NCBI GenBank assembly: GCA_963662675.2
Contig: CAXXHP010000001.1
Coordinates: 124,001 to 188,000, forward strand
DNA: 64,000 nt
Source: G963662675 sp963662675
GTDB lineage: Bacteria > Bacteroidota > Bacteroidia > Bacteroidales > Prolixibacteraceae
Direction: 5' to 3'
The stretch's first letter is position 1; each line of letters starts with the position of its first letter. This document shows positions 8,215 through 17,104 of the stretch, piece by piece. Under the pieces are notes generated by a model that did not search any database, was not told the origin of the DNA, and was given only the letters and a program-made list of their open reading frames with translations. The position numbers and the translations under genes are program-made.

Positions 8215-8804
8215 TGGCAGTGTTTGACATCCATCCCTATATTCAGCATCCGGAGCAGCTTGATGAAAATAGCTTGCCGATGCTCAAGAAGCTTGTTGAG
8301 CAATATCCAGCCTTTCAGGTAGCTTGGATACTTTTGCTGAAAAACTTACAGAAACTGAAGGATCCGGATTTTGATTTTTATTTGCAACGAGGAGCAATTC
8401 GTGTTTTTGATCGTAAAAAGTTGTATTACTTTTTGATGGAGCCTGATGTGGGCATCGACAATCAACAAGCATCCAAAGATATGAACGAGCTTTCCAGAGA
8501 TTATGCGCCAGGAGTTTATCGATTATCAGGGGGTAAATGGAATGACGAATCGTTGGCAGATTTGGTAAGATCAATAAGAGAAAAACAATCCATAGAGAAA
8601 GAGAATGAGCAACAGGTTGAATCGGGTAATGTCGGCAATGATGTTGATCGAGAGTTTGTTACGGAGACGTTGGCAAAAATATATGAAAAACAAGGGCTAT
8701 ATCAAGAATCAATTATGGCCTATGAGAAATTAAGTTTGAAATATCCGGAGAAAAATGTTTACTTTGCCAGTCGAATTGAAGAAATCAAAAAAATATTGAA
8801 TTAA
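8214..8804 (+). CDS. Conserved TPR-like protein of the lptE-secG operon
   Basis: 196 residues, no signal peptide. N-terminal MAVFDIHPYIQHPEQL is followed by helical segments, and the C-terminal 40 residues (TLAKIYEKQGLYQESIMAYEKLSLKYPEKN region) form a TPR-like helix pair that ends in a lysine-rich tail. The frame is open from a TTG at 8208, but the ATG at 8214 overlaps the lptE stop as TAATG and is the likely start. No function is known; the fixed place between lptE and secG hints at envelope protein or LPS traffic. Cytoplasmic by prediction. Confidence 0.8.
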   Translation: MAVFDIHPYIQHPEQLDENSLPMLKKLVEQYPAFQVAWILLLKNLQKLKDPDFDFYLQRGAIRVFDRKKLYYFLMEPDVGIDNQQASKDMNELSRDYAPGVYRLSGGKWNDESLADLVRSIREKQSIEKENEQQVESGNVGNDVDREFVTETLAKIYEKQGLYQESIMAYEKLSLKYPEKNVYFASRIEEIKKILN

Positions 8805-8818
8805 TTAAATACTAAATC

Positions 8819-9175
8819 ATGTATACACTGATCACCGTTTTAATCTTTATCGCATGTATTCTTATGGTATTGATTGTATTAGTGCAGAATTCAAAAGGTG
8901 GAGGTTTAGCTAGTAACTTTCAGTCATCTAACCAAATAATGGGGGTTCGCAAGACTACCGACTTTTTGGAGAAGGCCACTTGGGTATTAGCCGGAGCATT
9001 ATTTATTTTGTCTGTTGCGGGTAGTGCATCTATTCCACGCAATGCTGAAGGTGTTAATCAATCGATTATCCAAGAGCAAATTGAAAATGCTGCTGATCCA
9101 AGCTTAGTGCCTACTTTTCCGACTACTAGCCCTGAGACAGATAACACTTCAACTGAAGAAGCACCAATAGAATAA
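8819..9175 (+). CDS. secG: Preprotein translocase subunit SecG
   Basis: A 118-residue accessory subunit of the SecYEG channel in the inner membrane. Two transmembrane helices (about 3-22 and 52-72) flank the conserved cytoplasmic loop QNSKGGGLASNF. The acidic, threonine-rich tail after residue 85 is longer than in E. coli but common in Bacteroidota. Fourteen bases follow the preceding stop. A strong terminator lies just downstream, ending the operon that starts at 6465. Confidence 0.93.
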   Translation: MYTLITVLIFIACILMVLIVLVQNSKGGGLASNFQSSNQIMGVRKTTDFLEKATWVLAGALFILSVAGSASIPRNAEGVNQSIIQEQIENAADPSLVPTFPTTSPETDNTSTEEAPIE

Positions 9176-9197
9176 ATTTCTGTGTAAAATATTGAGA

Positions 9198-9231
9198 AGC
9201 CTGTTCTGATTTAGAACAGGCTTTTTGTTTT
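9198..9231 (+). terminator. Rho-independent terminator after secG
   Basis: Perfect 10-base stem AGCCTGTTCT (9198-9207) / AGAACAGGCT (9213-9222), 5-base loop, followed by a T-rich run. Confidence 0.9.
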
Positions 9232-9481
9232 TTATAGAAGTTGGTTAGCTGTATATGACTCATGTAATTCCCATATTCTCACTGTCAGCATGTCATGGAA
9301 TGTGCCATTCCGCTTAAGTGGCAGGCTATTAGTGCATTGCTCGTTTTCGCTTAGGTATAAGAAAATTGAAGGGTGAAAAATTGTCCTTCTTTTTTTGAAT
9401 TATCAATCGTTTTGTTTTTGGCATAAATTTCGATACTGAAGTGTGTCAAATTGAAAAATGTCTAACTAAATAATCTAAGAG
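9232..9481. other. groES upstream region with a short hairpin
   Basis: No gene is seen. A perfect 6-base inverted repeat GGAATG-tgc-CATTCC lies at 9297-9311, and TGCCA/TGGCA arms follow. No CIRCE element (TTAGCACTC-N9-GAGTGCTAA) and no clean TTG/TAnnTTTG promoter pair was found, so heat-shock control of groESL is not explained by what I can see. Confidence 0.4.
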
Positions 9482-9760
9482 ATGGCAGATTTAAAAGGAA
9501 AAATCCTTGCAGGTAGAATTCTTATTCAACCGAAGGAAGCAGAAACAAAAACCGCTAGTGGTATTATCATTCCAGATTCAGCAAAAGAAAAATCACAAAC
9601 TGGACAAGTGGTTTTAGTTGGAAATGAGAAAAAAGATGAGCCAATGGAAATAAAAGTAGGTGATACTGTATTTTATGGCAAACATTCAGGTATTGAACTG
9701 AATCTTGATGGTGTTAACTATATGTTGATGTCTCAAAATGATGTGTTATTCATTGCTTAG
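9482..9760 (+). CDS. groES: Co-chaperonin GroES
   Basis: The 92-residue lid of the GroEL chamber. It contains the N-terminal GRILIQPKEAETKTASGIIIPDSAKEK region, split here as GRILIQPKEAETKTASG and IIIPDSAKEK, which includes the mobile loop that docks on GroEL, and ends in the VLFIA strand. Length is typical. It is followed 29 bases later by groEL on the same strand, the normal operon order. Confidence 0.97.
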   Translation: MADLKGKILAGRILIQPKEAETKTASGIIIPDSAKEKSQTGQVVLVGNEKKDEPMEIKVGDTVFYGKHSGIELNLDGVNYMLMSQNDVLFIA

Positions 9761-9789
9761 TAATCAATTAAAACTAAAAAACGAAAGAG

Positions 9790-11424
9790 ATGGCAAAAGA
9801 AATTAAATTCGATATTGATGCAAGAAACCGCCTGAAAGTAGGGGTTGATAAGTTAGCCGATGCCGTAAAGGTGACTTTAGGCCCAAAGGGGCGTAATGTG
9901 GTAATCGCCAAGAAATTTGGTGCACCTCATATTACAAAAGATGGTGTTACTGTTGCTAAAGAAATTGAACTTTCTGATCCATATGAAAACATTGGAGCTC
10001 AGATGGTAAAAGAGGTTGCTAGCAAAACTGGTGATGATGCTGGTGATGGTACCACAACTGCTACAATTCTTGCTCAGTCGATTGTGTCTGTAGGTTTGAA
10101 AAACGTTGCTGCTGGTGCAAATCCAATGGATTTGAAACGTGGAATAGACAAAGCAGTTTTGAAGGTTGTTGAAAATATCACAACAGTTCAGGCTCAAAAT
10201 ATTGGTGACGACTATACAAAAATCAAGCAAGTAGCAAAAGTTTCTGCCAACGGAGATGAGACTATTGGTAGCCTCATTACTGAAGCAATGGAAAAAGTGC
10301 ACAAAGAAGGTGTAATCACTGTTGAAGAAGCAAAAGGTACAGAAACCTATGTTGACTTGGTAGAAGGAATGCAGTTTGACCGTGGATATATCTCTCCTTA
10401 CTTTGTTACAAATACAGAGAAAATGGAAGCTGAATTAGATCAGCCATTTATCTTGATCTATGATAGCAAAATCAGTTTAATGGAAGAGCTAGTGCCTGTG
10501 TTAGAGAAAACAGCACAAACTGGCCGTCCATTGTTGATCATTTCAGAAGATGTTGATGGTCAGGCATTGGCGACTTTAGTTGTTAACCGTCTACGTGGTA
10601 ACTTAAAGGTTTGTGCCGTTAAAGCTCCAGGTTTCGGTGAACGTCGTAAAGAAATGTTGGAAGACATCGCTGTTTTAACCGGAGGTACTGTAATTTCGGA
10701 TACCAAAGGAATGAAACTGGAAGATACTACCTTAGACATGCTTGGGCAGTCTGAGAAGATTACAGTTGATAAGGATGCCACAATCTTAGTAGCAGGTTCT
10801 GGTGAAGAAGCATTGATTGAAAAGCGTATTGCAATGATCAAAAATCAGTTGGAGGCATCTTCTTCTGTATACGATCGTGAAAAATTACAAGAACGTTTGG
10901 CAAAACTTGCCGGCGGAGTTGCTGTGCTTTACATTGGTGCAGCCTCTGAAATTGAAATGAAAGAGAAGAAGGATCGCGTTGACGATGCATTGAGTGCTAC
11001 TCGTGCTGCTGTTGAAGAAGGTATCGTTCCTGGAGGTGGTGTTGCCTACATCCGTGCAATTGAGGCACTGGAAGGGCTGAAAGGCGATAATGATGATGAA
11101 AATACAGGTATTGAAATCATCAAACGTGCCATTGAAGAGCCATTGCGTCAGATTGTTGCAAATGCTGGTAAAGAAGGTGCAGTAGTTGTACAGAAAGTAC
11201 GCGAAGGTAAAGGCGATTTTGGGTACAATGCTCGTATCGATCAATATCAAAACCTTTTAGAATCCGGAGTTATTGATCCTGCAAAAGTTACTCGTGTTGC
11301 ACTTGAGAACGCAGCTTCAATTGCGGGTATGTTGTTGACAACAGAATGTGTTTTGGTTGATGAAAAAGAAGATGCTGTTCCAATGCCTCCTATGGGTGGT
11401 CCTGGAATGGGTGGAATGATGTAA
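9790..11424 (+). CDS. groEL: Chaperonin GroEL
   Basis: A full-length 544-residue chaperonin that folds client proteins in an ATP-driven double ring. Seen are the ATP-binding GPKGRNVVI and GDGTTTAT motifs near the N-terminus, the apical domain with DRGYISPYFVTN and the GERRKEMLEDIA signature, AAVEEGIVPGGG near residue 405-416, and the usual glycine/methionine-rich tail PGMGGMM. A strong terminator follows at 11469. Single copy in this window. Confidence 0.98.
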   Translation: MAKEIKFDIDARNRLKVGVDKLADAVKVTLGPKGRNVVIAKKFGAPHITKDGVTVAKEIELSDPYENIGAQMVKEVASKTGDDAGDGTTTATILAQSIVSVGLKNVAAGANPMDLKRGIDKAVLKVVENITTVQAQNIGDDYTKIKQVAKVSANGDETIGSLITEAMEKVHKEGVITVEEAKGTETYVDLVEGMQFDRGYISPYFVTNTEKMEAELDQPFILIYDSKISLMEELVPVLEKTAQTGRPLLIISEDVDGQALATLVVNRLRGNLKVCAVKAPGFGERRKEMLEDIAVLTGGTVISDTKGMKLEDTTLDMLGQSEKITVDKDATILVAGSGEEALIEKRIAMIKNQLEASSSVYDREKLQERLAKLAGGVAVLYIGAASEIEMKEKKDRVDDALSATRAAVEEGIVPGGGVAYIRAIEALEGLKGDNDDENTGIEIIKRAIEEPLRQIVANAGKEGAVVVQKVREGKGDFGYNARIDQYQNLLESGVIDPAKVTRVALENAASIAGMLLTTECVLVDEKEDAVPMPPMGGPGMGGMM

Positions 11425-11468
11425 TCAGCCAATAATCAAAATAGAATCTTTTTTAAGATCCATATATC

Positions 11469-11502
11469 GCAGCGCAGCAATTTTTTGTTGCGCTGCTTTT
11501 TT
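11469..11502 (+). terminator. Rho-independent terminator after groEL
   Basis: GCAGCGCAGCAA (11469-11480) pairs with TTGTTGCGCTGC (11485-11496) with one G-T pair around a TTTT loop, followed by six T residues. Confidence 0.88.
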
Positions 11503-11514
11503 ATAAATGAGTGA

Positions 11515-12198
11515 TTACCTGAATTTAAAAGGAAGGTTGTAAAAAATAGAATAGGTGAAATCGAAGTTGAATTTATTTTCAGCCTTTCCGTAGCCGGGAT
11601 CAAAGTATACAGAAGGCATCAATACTTCTTTTTGGTAGGTTTTAATCTTCCCCCTAATGGTCCAGCCCAAGAAAAAATTATTGAAAATCTCAGCCTTTAA
11701 CCCTATTAGTCCTTCTACCCATTGTGCATTATAATTACGCCGGGGGAAGTGTCCGGAGTCATCTGACCAGTAATCATTCAGGCTAAAATAGGGAACTTCT
11801 TGTCCTGCCAAACTAATTCCATACCGCACCCCTATGTATAAAATGTCCATGTCTTTTTTATGCTCTGCTTCTAAAAAATTATAGTCTACGCCAATGCGGG
11901 TGTATGAGCCAGAGCTTTTGTAGAACACGTAATCATTCTTAATATTCATCTTTTCCCACCCCGTTTCCAATACCGCGAAAAGGTTTGGTTTTATCTCTAT
12001 GTCAAAACTTAGTTCGGTGCCATAACGGTCACCTTTCGTCCATAAATGCTGTAGCGGGCGTGTGATGTCCATCCCAACACGCAGTCCCCTCATACGAACA
12101 AAGTTGTCGGCTCGCCTAGGTCTCTTTTCGATTTCGCTCTGTCCAATACTAATTAGAGGAAAGAGGCAAATTATTAATATGAAGCTGAATATTCTCAT
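11515..12198 (-). CDS. Secreted beta-rich protein, DUF6048-like
   Basis: 227 residues with a signal peptide (1-19, cleavage after SIG/Q). The mature part shows alternating strands rich in aromatic residues and glycine, ends in FYNLPFKFR, and looks like a small outer-membrane barrel or barrel-like protein. It matches my recollection of the Bacteroidota family DUF6048, which travels with the lipoprotein gene found directly upstream here. The two genes overlap by 50 bases, a strong sign of coupled expression. Function unknown; the family assignment is from memory and should be checked. Confidence 0.65.
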   Translation of the reverse strand: MRIFSFILIICLFPLISIGQSEIEKRPRRADNFVRMRGLRVGMDITRPLQHLWTKGDRYGTELSFDIEIKPNLFAVLETGWEKMNIKNDYVFYKSSGSYTRIGVDYNFLEAEHKKDMDILYIGVRYGISLAGQEVPYFSLNDYWSDDSGHFPRRNYNAQWVEGLIGLKAEIFNNFFLGWTIRGKIKTYQKEVLMPSVYFDPGYGKAENKFNFDFTYSIFYNLPFKFR

Positions 12199-12607
12199 GC
12201 CAAAATTGATTTACAGCACTATCTATAATGACAACCGAGTCTATTCGGTTGAAGCTATGCTCTATGTGATTGATCCAATGTTCTGTGAAAAAACCGGTCT
12301 CTACTGATTCGTAAACTAGTTTTGTGTCATGTTTGATTAGCAAGGTGTCCTGAATGGAGCCAAATACAACGATAAAAGAAGAGCTGTCTTGTCTACTTAA
12401 TGGGAGCCGAAACATGTCTGTGATTTCTTCAAAAATAATCATGCTGTCCTTATCCAAACCATATGCTGAGATGGCTACAGAATCTACTTCTTCCTGATTG
12501 GAATAAACGATTGTTGTTTCCATTAGCGATTGCGGAGGAGGATCAAATACGTCTTTACATGAGGATAATGCAAAGAGGATAATAATTATATATCGAATTT
12601 TTTTCAT
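12149..12607 (-). CDS. Small lipoprotein, DUF6452-like
   Basis: 152 residues. The signal peptide ends in ALSSC, making C17 the likely lipidated residue, followed by KDVFDPPPQ. The mature domain alternates short strands and resembles the family DUF6452 that pairs with DUF6048 in Bacteroidota genomes. It overlaps the next gene by 50 bases. Function unknown; a periplasmic or outer-membrane partner of the barrel-like protein is the natural guess. Confidence 0.65.
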   Translation of the reverse strand: MKKIRYIIIILFALSSCKDVFDPPPQSLMETTIVYSNQEEVDSVAISAYGLDKDSMIIFEEITDMFRLPLSRQDSSSFIVVFGSIQDTLLIKHDTKLVYESVETGFFTEHWINHIEHSFNRIDSVVIIDSAVNQFWHENIQLHINNLPLSSN

Positions 12608-12693
12608 GCCGTATAAATCAATTACGCTAATTTAAATATATTCAAATGGAAATGTAGAGAAGAGCAATCTTTATTTTTGAGGATGTATGCTTG

Positions 12694-13563
12694 TTATTCC
12701 TTAATAAGAGGTTCTGGGTGAATAGTGACAATCATAGCGAATTTATCCTTTATCATCACTTCAATGCTGGTGCATATTTCATGGGCCTCGTCAAGTGAAG
12801 TTTTTGGAGGTAGCTTAATATGACAGCTTAATTCGCTATGATTTCCATATGTATGAATATGGAAATGATGAATATGAACCTCTTTTTTCAGTAAGTCATA
12901 AACTTCATCTTTAATTTTCGTGATAAGTTGAGGATCAACTTCTTCTCCTAATAAGGATTTAATTTCGTGTGATAAAATTTCATAACTCGCATAAGCAATC
13001 ATGAGGGCAACTATAAATGCCAACAGAGCATCTATCCACCAAAAGTATCTTCCGAAAAAAATTCCCACTAAAATGATAGCTGAAGAAAGAGAATCTGTGC
13101 GATGATGCCAGCCATCTGCTTTTAATATTGACGACCCCGTTTTTCGGTGTGCCCAAAATGCATATTGCGCCAGAGCTTCTTTAAAAAGGATGGAGGTAAT
13201 CGTTACAACAATAGCAACAACCCCAAAATTACCCGGTTCCTTTGTTTGTAGCTTTTCATATGCACTCAAAACAAAGTCGAAAGCAACAATGGATAGTAAA
13301 ACACCAATGATTATCGCAGCAATATGTTCAGCGCGGCCATGACCGAAGGGGTGTTCTTCATCTGCAGGTTTATTGGATAGCTTTCCACCTATCAATACAA
13401 TTATTGAAGAGACAGAGTCTGTAAGTGTGTGCCAGGCATCAGCAATTAGGGCGATAGATCCGGAAACAACACCGGCCCAGTATTTTAGAAAGAACAGAAG
13501 GGTGTTTGTAATAATGGAAATCCAGCCTTCCCGCACTACGTATTTATGATTGTCTGATTTCAT
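12694..13563 (-). CDS. Cation diffusion facilitator (zinc/iron efflux)
   Basis: A 289-residue six-helix inner-membrane transporter that exchanges divalent metal for protons. Metal-site motifs are HTLTD (H45, D49) in the second helix and HHRTD in the fifth; the HxxxD pair in both helices favours zinc-type selectivity. The histidine stretch EVHIHHFHIHTYG in the C-terminal cytoplasmic domain is a dimer-interface metal sensor. It lies 82 bases downstream of the LytTR regulator on the same strand and may be read through from it; no terminator was seen between them. Confidence 0.92.
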   Translation of the reverse strand: MKSDNHKYVVREGWISIITNTLLFFLKYWAGVVSGSIALIADAWHTLTDSVSSIIVLIGGKLSNKPADEEHPFGHGRAEHIAAIIIGVLLSIVAFDFVLSAYEKLQTKEPGNFGVVAIVVTITSILFKEALAQYAFWAHRKTGSSILKADGWHHRTDSLSSAIILVGIFFGRYFWWIDALLAFIVALMIAYASYEILSHEIKSLLGEEVDPQLITKIKDEVYDLLKKEVHIHHFHIHTYGNHSELSCHIKLPPKTSLDEAHEICTSIEVMIKDKFAMIVTIHPEPLIKE

Positions 13564-13645
13564 GCCTGTTGATTATCTCAATAAAAGTATAAAAATAGGA
13601 ATACATAATAAAGGTAGATGGCATCATTTGCAGAATATAGGGCTA

Positions 13646-14362
13646 TTACTTGGTAAGGAGTTCTACTTTTTGTTTGTAGCTCCGCCCAATCGGAATTTTG
13701 TGGTGTTCAATTTCAATCATTCCCGGGAGTATTGCTGAGATCTTTGATATCGAAATAATATAACCTCTGTGAACACGTAGGAATTGTTGTCGCGGCAGTT
13801 GACCTTCTAAATGGCTAATTCTTTCTTTGATTGTGATTTTCCCTTTTTTAGTATAAGCATTTAGGTAATCTCCAAAACTCTCAAAGAAAAGAATGTCTGA
13901 ATATAGCACCTTATGTCGTTTTTTGTCTGATTTTAAAAAGATGTAGTCCGGAATAGTTTGTGTTGAGTTCAGTTGAGCGACATGACCTGACGAGTTACTC
14001 ATTCGCGAATAAAAACGGGTAATGGCTTTTGTGAATCGAGGCAGTGAAATTGGCTTCAGTAAATAGTCAACTACGTCCAGTTCAAATGCTTCTATGGCGT
14101 ATTCTCGGTAGGCTGTCGTAAAAATTACTTTTGGATGCTGATCTAAATTTTTCAAGAACTCAACACCAGTGATCTCGGGCATTTGAATATCCAGAAAAAT
14201 CAAATCAATTTTTGTCTGTGATAAAATTTCAACTGCTTCGATGGCATTGCTGCACTCACCTAATAATTGCAAGTTTTTAAAACCAGTTAAGTGGTTTTTA
14301 ATCACGCGGATGGCAATAGGCTCATCATCCACAATCAGGCAGTTGTAGCTTATTTCGTTCAT
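13646..14362 (-). CDS. LytTR-family response regulator
   Basis: 238 residues. The receiver domain (1-120) has the acidic pair D12/D13 and phospho-acceptor D58 in LIFLDIQMP, plus the LLKPI lysine. The LytTR DNA-binding domain (about 135-235) has FFESFGDYLNAYTKKGK and FLRVHRGYIIS. It overlaps the sensor kinase gene by 4 bases (ATGA), so the pair works together. Targets are not evident; the divergent small ExbB-like gene at 15706 is a candidate. Confidence 0.95.
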   Translation of the reverse strand: MNEISYNCLIVDDEPIAIRVIKNHLTGFKNLQLLGECSNAIEAVEILSQTKIDLIFLDIQMPEITGVEFLKNLDQHPKVIFTTAYREYAIEAFELDVVDYLLKPISLPRFTKAITRFYSRMSNSSGHVAQLNSTQTIPDYIFLKSDKKRHKVLYSDILFFESFGDYLNAYTKKGKITIKERISHLEGQLPRQQFLRVHRGYIISISKISAILPGMIEIEHHKIPIGRSYKQKVELLTK

Positions 14363-15477
14363 TGGGCTATTTCTGTTTTGTGCGAAATCCTATCAAGAAT
14401 TATTTGTAAATCTATATCAAATGTATCTGATCCGGGAATGATTTGTAACTGATGTTTATCGGAATATAAAAGTTCCAATCGCTTTTTTACATTTTTCAAC
14501 CCAATTCCCTGAGTGTAATTTTCATTGGTTTTTGAATTTGGATTTCTGCTATTTGTAATATGAAGGTGAAAGTTATTGTCTTGAGCAATAATCTGAATTT
14601 GAACAAACGGCTTTTGGATTAATTTGCTTACGCCATGTTTAAATGCATTTTCAAAGAAAGCAAGGAGTAGTATTGGTGCAATTTCCAGATTGTCGGTATT
14701 TCCTTCAGTTTTAAAGGTGATATTTAATTTTTCACCATAGCGAATGCGTTCAATCTCTACGTAGTTTTCTAAATGTACCAGCTCGCTATTCAAACTTACT
14801 TTAGGTTTATTGCATTTGTAAAGCATGTAGTCCATCAAATCAGATAGTTTTAAGACTAATTCCGGTGCCATGTCTGATTTCTCAAGTGTGAGGCCGTAAA
14901 GATTATTTAAGGTATTAAACAGGAAGTGAGGATGTACTTGCGAACGGAGAAGTTTTAACTCTGATTCGCGCAACTTTAATTGGATTTCTATTTGATTTTT
15001 TTCGAGTTGTGTGTTTGCTCTTTTCATCTCAAAAGCTCGCTTGATCTGCTCTATAGAAATAAATCCGAGAATGATGAAATACAAGCCTACTAAAAGGAAT
15101 ACGATATCGAACGATGCCGGATCGAGCTTATAAAGTTGGAAGTCGCTAATGATGATGAAAATAAATAGGCTAATCATTGTCTCACACCATAGGGTGAAAA
15201 CGAACGTGTAAAAAAGGAATAGTAAAAATCGCCAGTAATCTGCTTTGTAAAGATAGCGAGGTATTAGAAAATAATTGAGAAAATAACTTGTGCCAATGGC
15301 CAGAGGGAAAAGTAAGGATGTGAAAATGATCGTGGTTTGGTAGTCGCGATTGGCGCGTCCAAAAAATAAAATGAAAAACAAATAGGCAACTACCCAAAAG
15401 ATCAAATGCTGCCCGGCATTTATTACAACTTTTCGGGTAGGGAATAATTTATTCTGTTTTACGAAAGGGAATGTCAT
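14359..15477 (-). CDS. LytS/YehU-type sensor histidine kinase
   Basis: 372 residues. Four transmembrane helices occupy about 22-145, with little extracytoplasmic sequence, so the signal is probably sensed in the membrane. A coiled coil (150-175) leads to the kinase core with LRSQVHPHFLFNTLNNL, where H184 is the phosphorylated residue of the PF06580 type, and an ATPase domain ending with GIGLKNVKKRLELLY. Cotranscribed with the LytTR regulator downstream. Confidence 0.94.
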   Translation of the reverse strand: MTFPFVKQNKLFPTRKVVINAGQHLIFWVVAYLFFILFFGRANRDYQTTIIFTSLLFPLAIGTSYFLNYFLIPRYLYKADYWRFLLFLFYTFVFTLWCETMISLFIFIIISDFQLYKLDPASFDIVFLLVGLYFIILGFISIEQIKRAFEMKRANTQLEKNQIEIQLKLRESELKLLRSQVHPHFLFNTLNNLYGLTLEKSDMAPELVLKLSDLMDYMLYKCNKPKVSLNSELVHLENYVEIERIRYGEKLNITFKTEGNTDNLEIAPILLLAFFENAFKHGVSKLIQKPFVQIQIIAQDNNFHLHITNSRNPNSKTNENYTQGIGLKNVKKRLELLYSDKHQLQIIPGSDTFDIDLQIILDRISHKTEIAQ

Positions 15478-15705
15478 AGATTCTTTAATCAGGTCTTCAA
15501 ATTACTGAAATAATTGGCGTACAACGAATAAATGTCGACAAACAACCATAGAAGAGTCGGTTTTGGTGCTGTTTGTTTCTTTTTTGAGAAATAGCTAACG
15601 GCTGTTATATCCTTTCAGAAACCTGCTGTTTGTCTAAATTATCTGCAAAAAAATATTAGGGCTTGTAATCTTGTCTATAATTTTTCAACCTAATTTTATC
15701 GTATT

Positions 15706-16086
15706 ATGAGTTTATCTGAATCATTTTCTATGGGAGGAACGTTATTTATGTCCATTATTACGATCTGTGGCATTGGGGTCGTCGTATTTTCAGTGCAAAA
15801 AATTATTCATTTATATGTGAAAAATGAGCCTAAAAAAAGCGGACTGGATATGATCCTTGTATTCGGCAGTTTATCAATTGTTTTAGGATTCCTCGGTCAA
15901 GCGATTGGACTGTTTGGGGCTTTTACCGCTATTGAAGAGGCTGGAGACATTTCTCCGGGATTGGTGCTTGGTGGTCTTAAGGTTAGCATGATTGCTCCTT
16001 TGTATGGAACATTTATTTTCATTATCTCATTGATTGTTTGGGGCGTATTACGGGAAGTTTATATCAGGAGAACAGAATCCAAATAA
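15706..16086 (+). CDS. Mini MotA/TolQ/ExbB-like membrane protein
   Basis: 126 residues with three helices at about 10-32, 47-72 and 87-112. The stretch LFGAFTAIEEAGDISPGLV at the end of helix 2 mirrors the channel segment AAFDAIEVAGDISPSLV of the full ExbB at 42463-43284, followed by the GG(I/L)KV and a third helix. It therefore looks like the TM2-TM3 core of an ExbB-type proton channel without the cytoplasmic domain. No ExbD-like partner is adjacent. It is divergent from the LytS/LytTR pair, which may control it. Role unknown: reduced proton channel, scaffold or a two-component accessory. Confidence 0.7.
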   Translation: MSLSESFSMGGTLFMSIITICGIGVVVFSVQKIIHLYVKNEPKKSGLDMILVFGSLSIVLGFLGQAIGLFGAFTAIEEAGDISPGLVLGGLKVSMIAPLYGTFIFIISLIVWGVLREVYIRRTESK

Positions 16087-16119
16087 AGAAAGCATCCTTT
16101 TAGGATGCTTTCTTTATTT
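16081..16119. terminator. Bidirectional terminator
   Basis: A perfect 17-base inverted repeat, AAATAAAGAAAGCATCC (16081-16097) and its complement (16103-16119), with a 5-base loop. It lies between the convergent genes 15706-16086 and 16135-17097, has A/T tracts on both sides and can serve both; the stop codon of the first gene sits in its left arm. Confidence 0.85.
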
Positions 16120-16134
16120 GGTATGTAGTTTTTA

Positions 16135-17097
16135 TTAATTGACTTTCTTATACCAATCGACAAAGTTCTTTACCCCGTCTCCGAATGAATACTTGGGATC
16201 ATAGCCTAAGAGCGATTTTGCTTTGCTGATGTTGGCAAAAGTAATGTTCACATCTCCAGGTTGCATGGGCAGCTGTTTAATGTTGGCTTTTTTCCCTGTT
16301 GCTTTTTCTATTGCAGCAATCATGCTGCTCAGTTTTACAGGCTGGTTGTTCCCTAGGTTAATGGTTTCGTATACATTTTCGTTCTCAAATAAGTAGTTGA
16401 TGGCACCTTTGATTCCTGCAACTGTATCTTCATAGTAGGTGTAGTCACGTGATGTGCTTCCATCTCCAAACATGGGAATTTGATCTCCATTTAAAATAAG
16501 TTTGGTGAATTTGTGAATGGCCAGATCGGGGCGCTGACGAGGCCCAAAAACGGTAAAAAAGCGCATGTTTATGATGTCCAGCCCATACAAAGAGTGGTAG
16601 GTGTAGTTTGTTAGTTCACAAGCCTTTTTGGTAAAAGCATAGGGCGAAATAGGGTTGCTTACTTCCTGTTCTTCATGGAAGGGAGTTTCCTTCGTGTTTC
16701 CATAAACTGATGAAGAGGATGCAAAGGCCAGTTTCTTTATGCCTTTATTTTTCATTATGTCCAGGATGTTTTGAGTGCCCATAATGTTGGCACGGATGTA
16801 ACCTTGTGGATCTTCGATGGAAGGACGAACCCCGGCTTTCCCAGCCAAATGGACAATTGAATCAATTGATTTCCCCTCTAGCGATTTCGAGAGCTCGTCA
16901 AATTCTGCCAAATCAACTTCGCAGAATTCGAAGTTTTGGTGACTGAGGAAGGAACTCATGTTCTGTTCTTTCACTGCTCTGTCGTAAAATGGATCAAAGT
17001 TGTCAATCCCAATGATATTGTGTTTTTCTGATAAAAGTTTTTCACACAAATGGGAACCGATAAAGCCGGCACAGCCGGTCACTACAATATTTGCCAT
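16135..17097 (-). CDS. NAD-dependent epimerase, UDP-glucuronate 4-epimerase-like
   Basis: A 320-residue extended short-chain dehydrogenase. The NAD-binding GCAGFIGSH motif (8-16), the SSSSVYG serine triad region, catalytic YAFTKK and the FFTVFGPRQRPD segment after it place it with the GalE/GAE group, closest to UDP-glucuronate 4-epimerases (galacturonate formation for capsule or LPS). Substrate is inferred. It is 7 bases downstream of the LAB_N membrane protein and shares its transcript, so the pair probably serves envelope glycan synthesis. Confidence 0.88.
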   Translation of the reverse strand: MANIVVTGCAGFIGSHLCEKLLSEKHNIIGIDNFDPFYDRAVKEQNMSSFLSHQNFEFCEVDLAEFDELSKSLEGKSIDSIVHLAGKAGVRPSIEDPQGYIRANIMGTQNILDIMKNKGIKKLAFASSSSVYGNTKETPFHEEQEVSNPISPYAFTKKACELTNYTYHSLYGLDIINMRFFTVFGPRQRPDLAIHKFTKLILNGDQIPMFGDGSTSRDYTYYEDTVAGIKGAINYLFENENVYETINLGNNQPVKLSSMIAAIEKATGKKANIKQLPMQPGDVNITFANISKAKSLLGYDPKYSFGDGVKNFVDWYKKVN

Positions 17098-17104
17098 TGT
17101 ACTT

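Noticed and set aside
9232..9481. CIRCE heat-shock element before groES
   Set aside because: No TTAGCACTC/GAGTGCTAA arms are present.
9877..11432. Long minus-strand frames inside groEL
   Set aside because: Shadow frames of groEL. Their products lack any family motif and the plus strand encodes an intact chaperonin.
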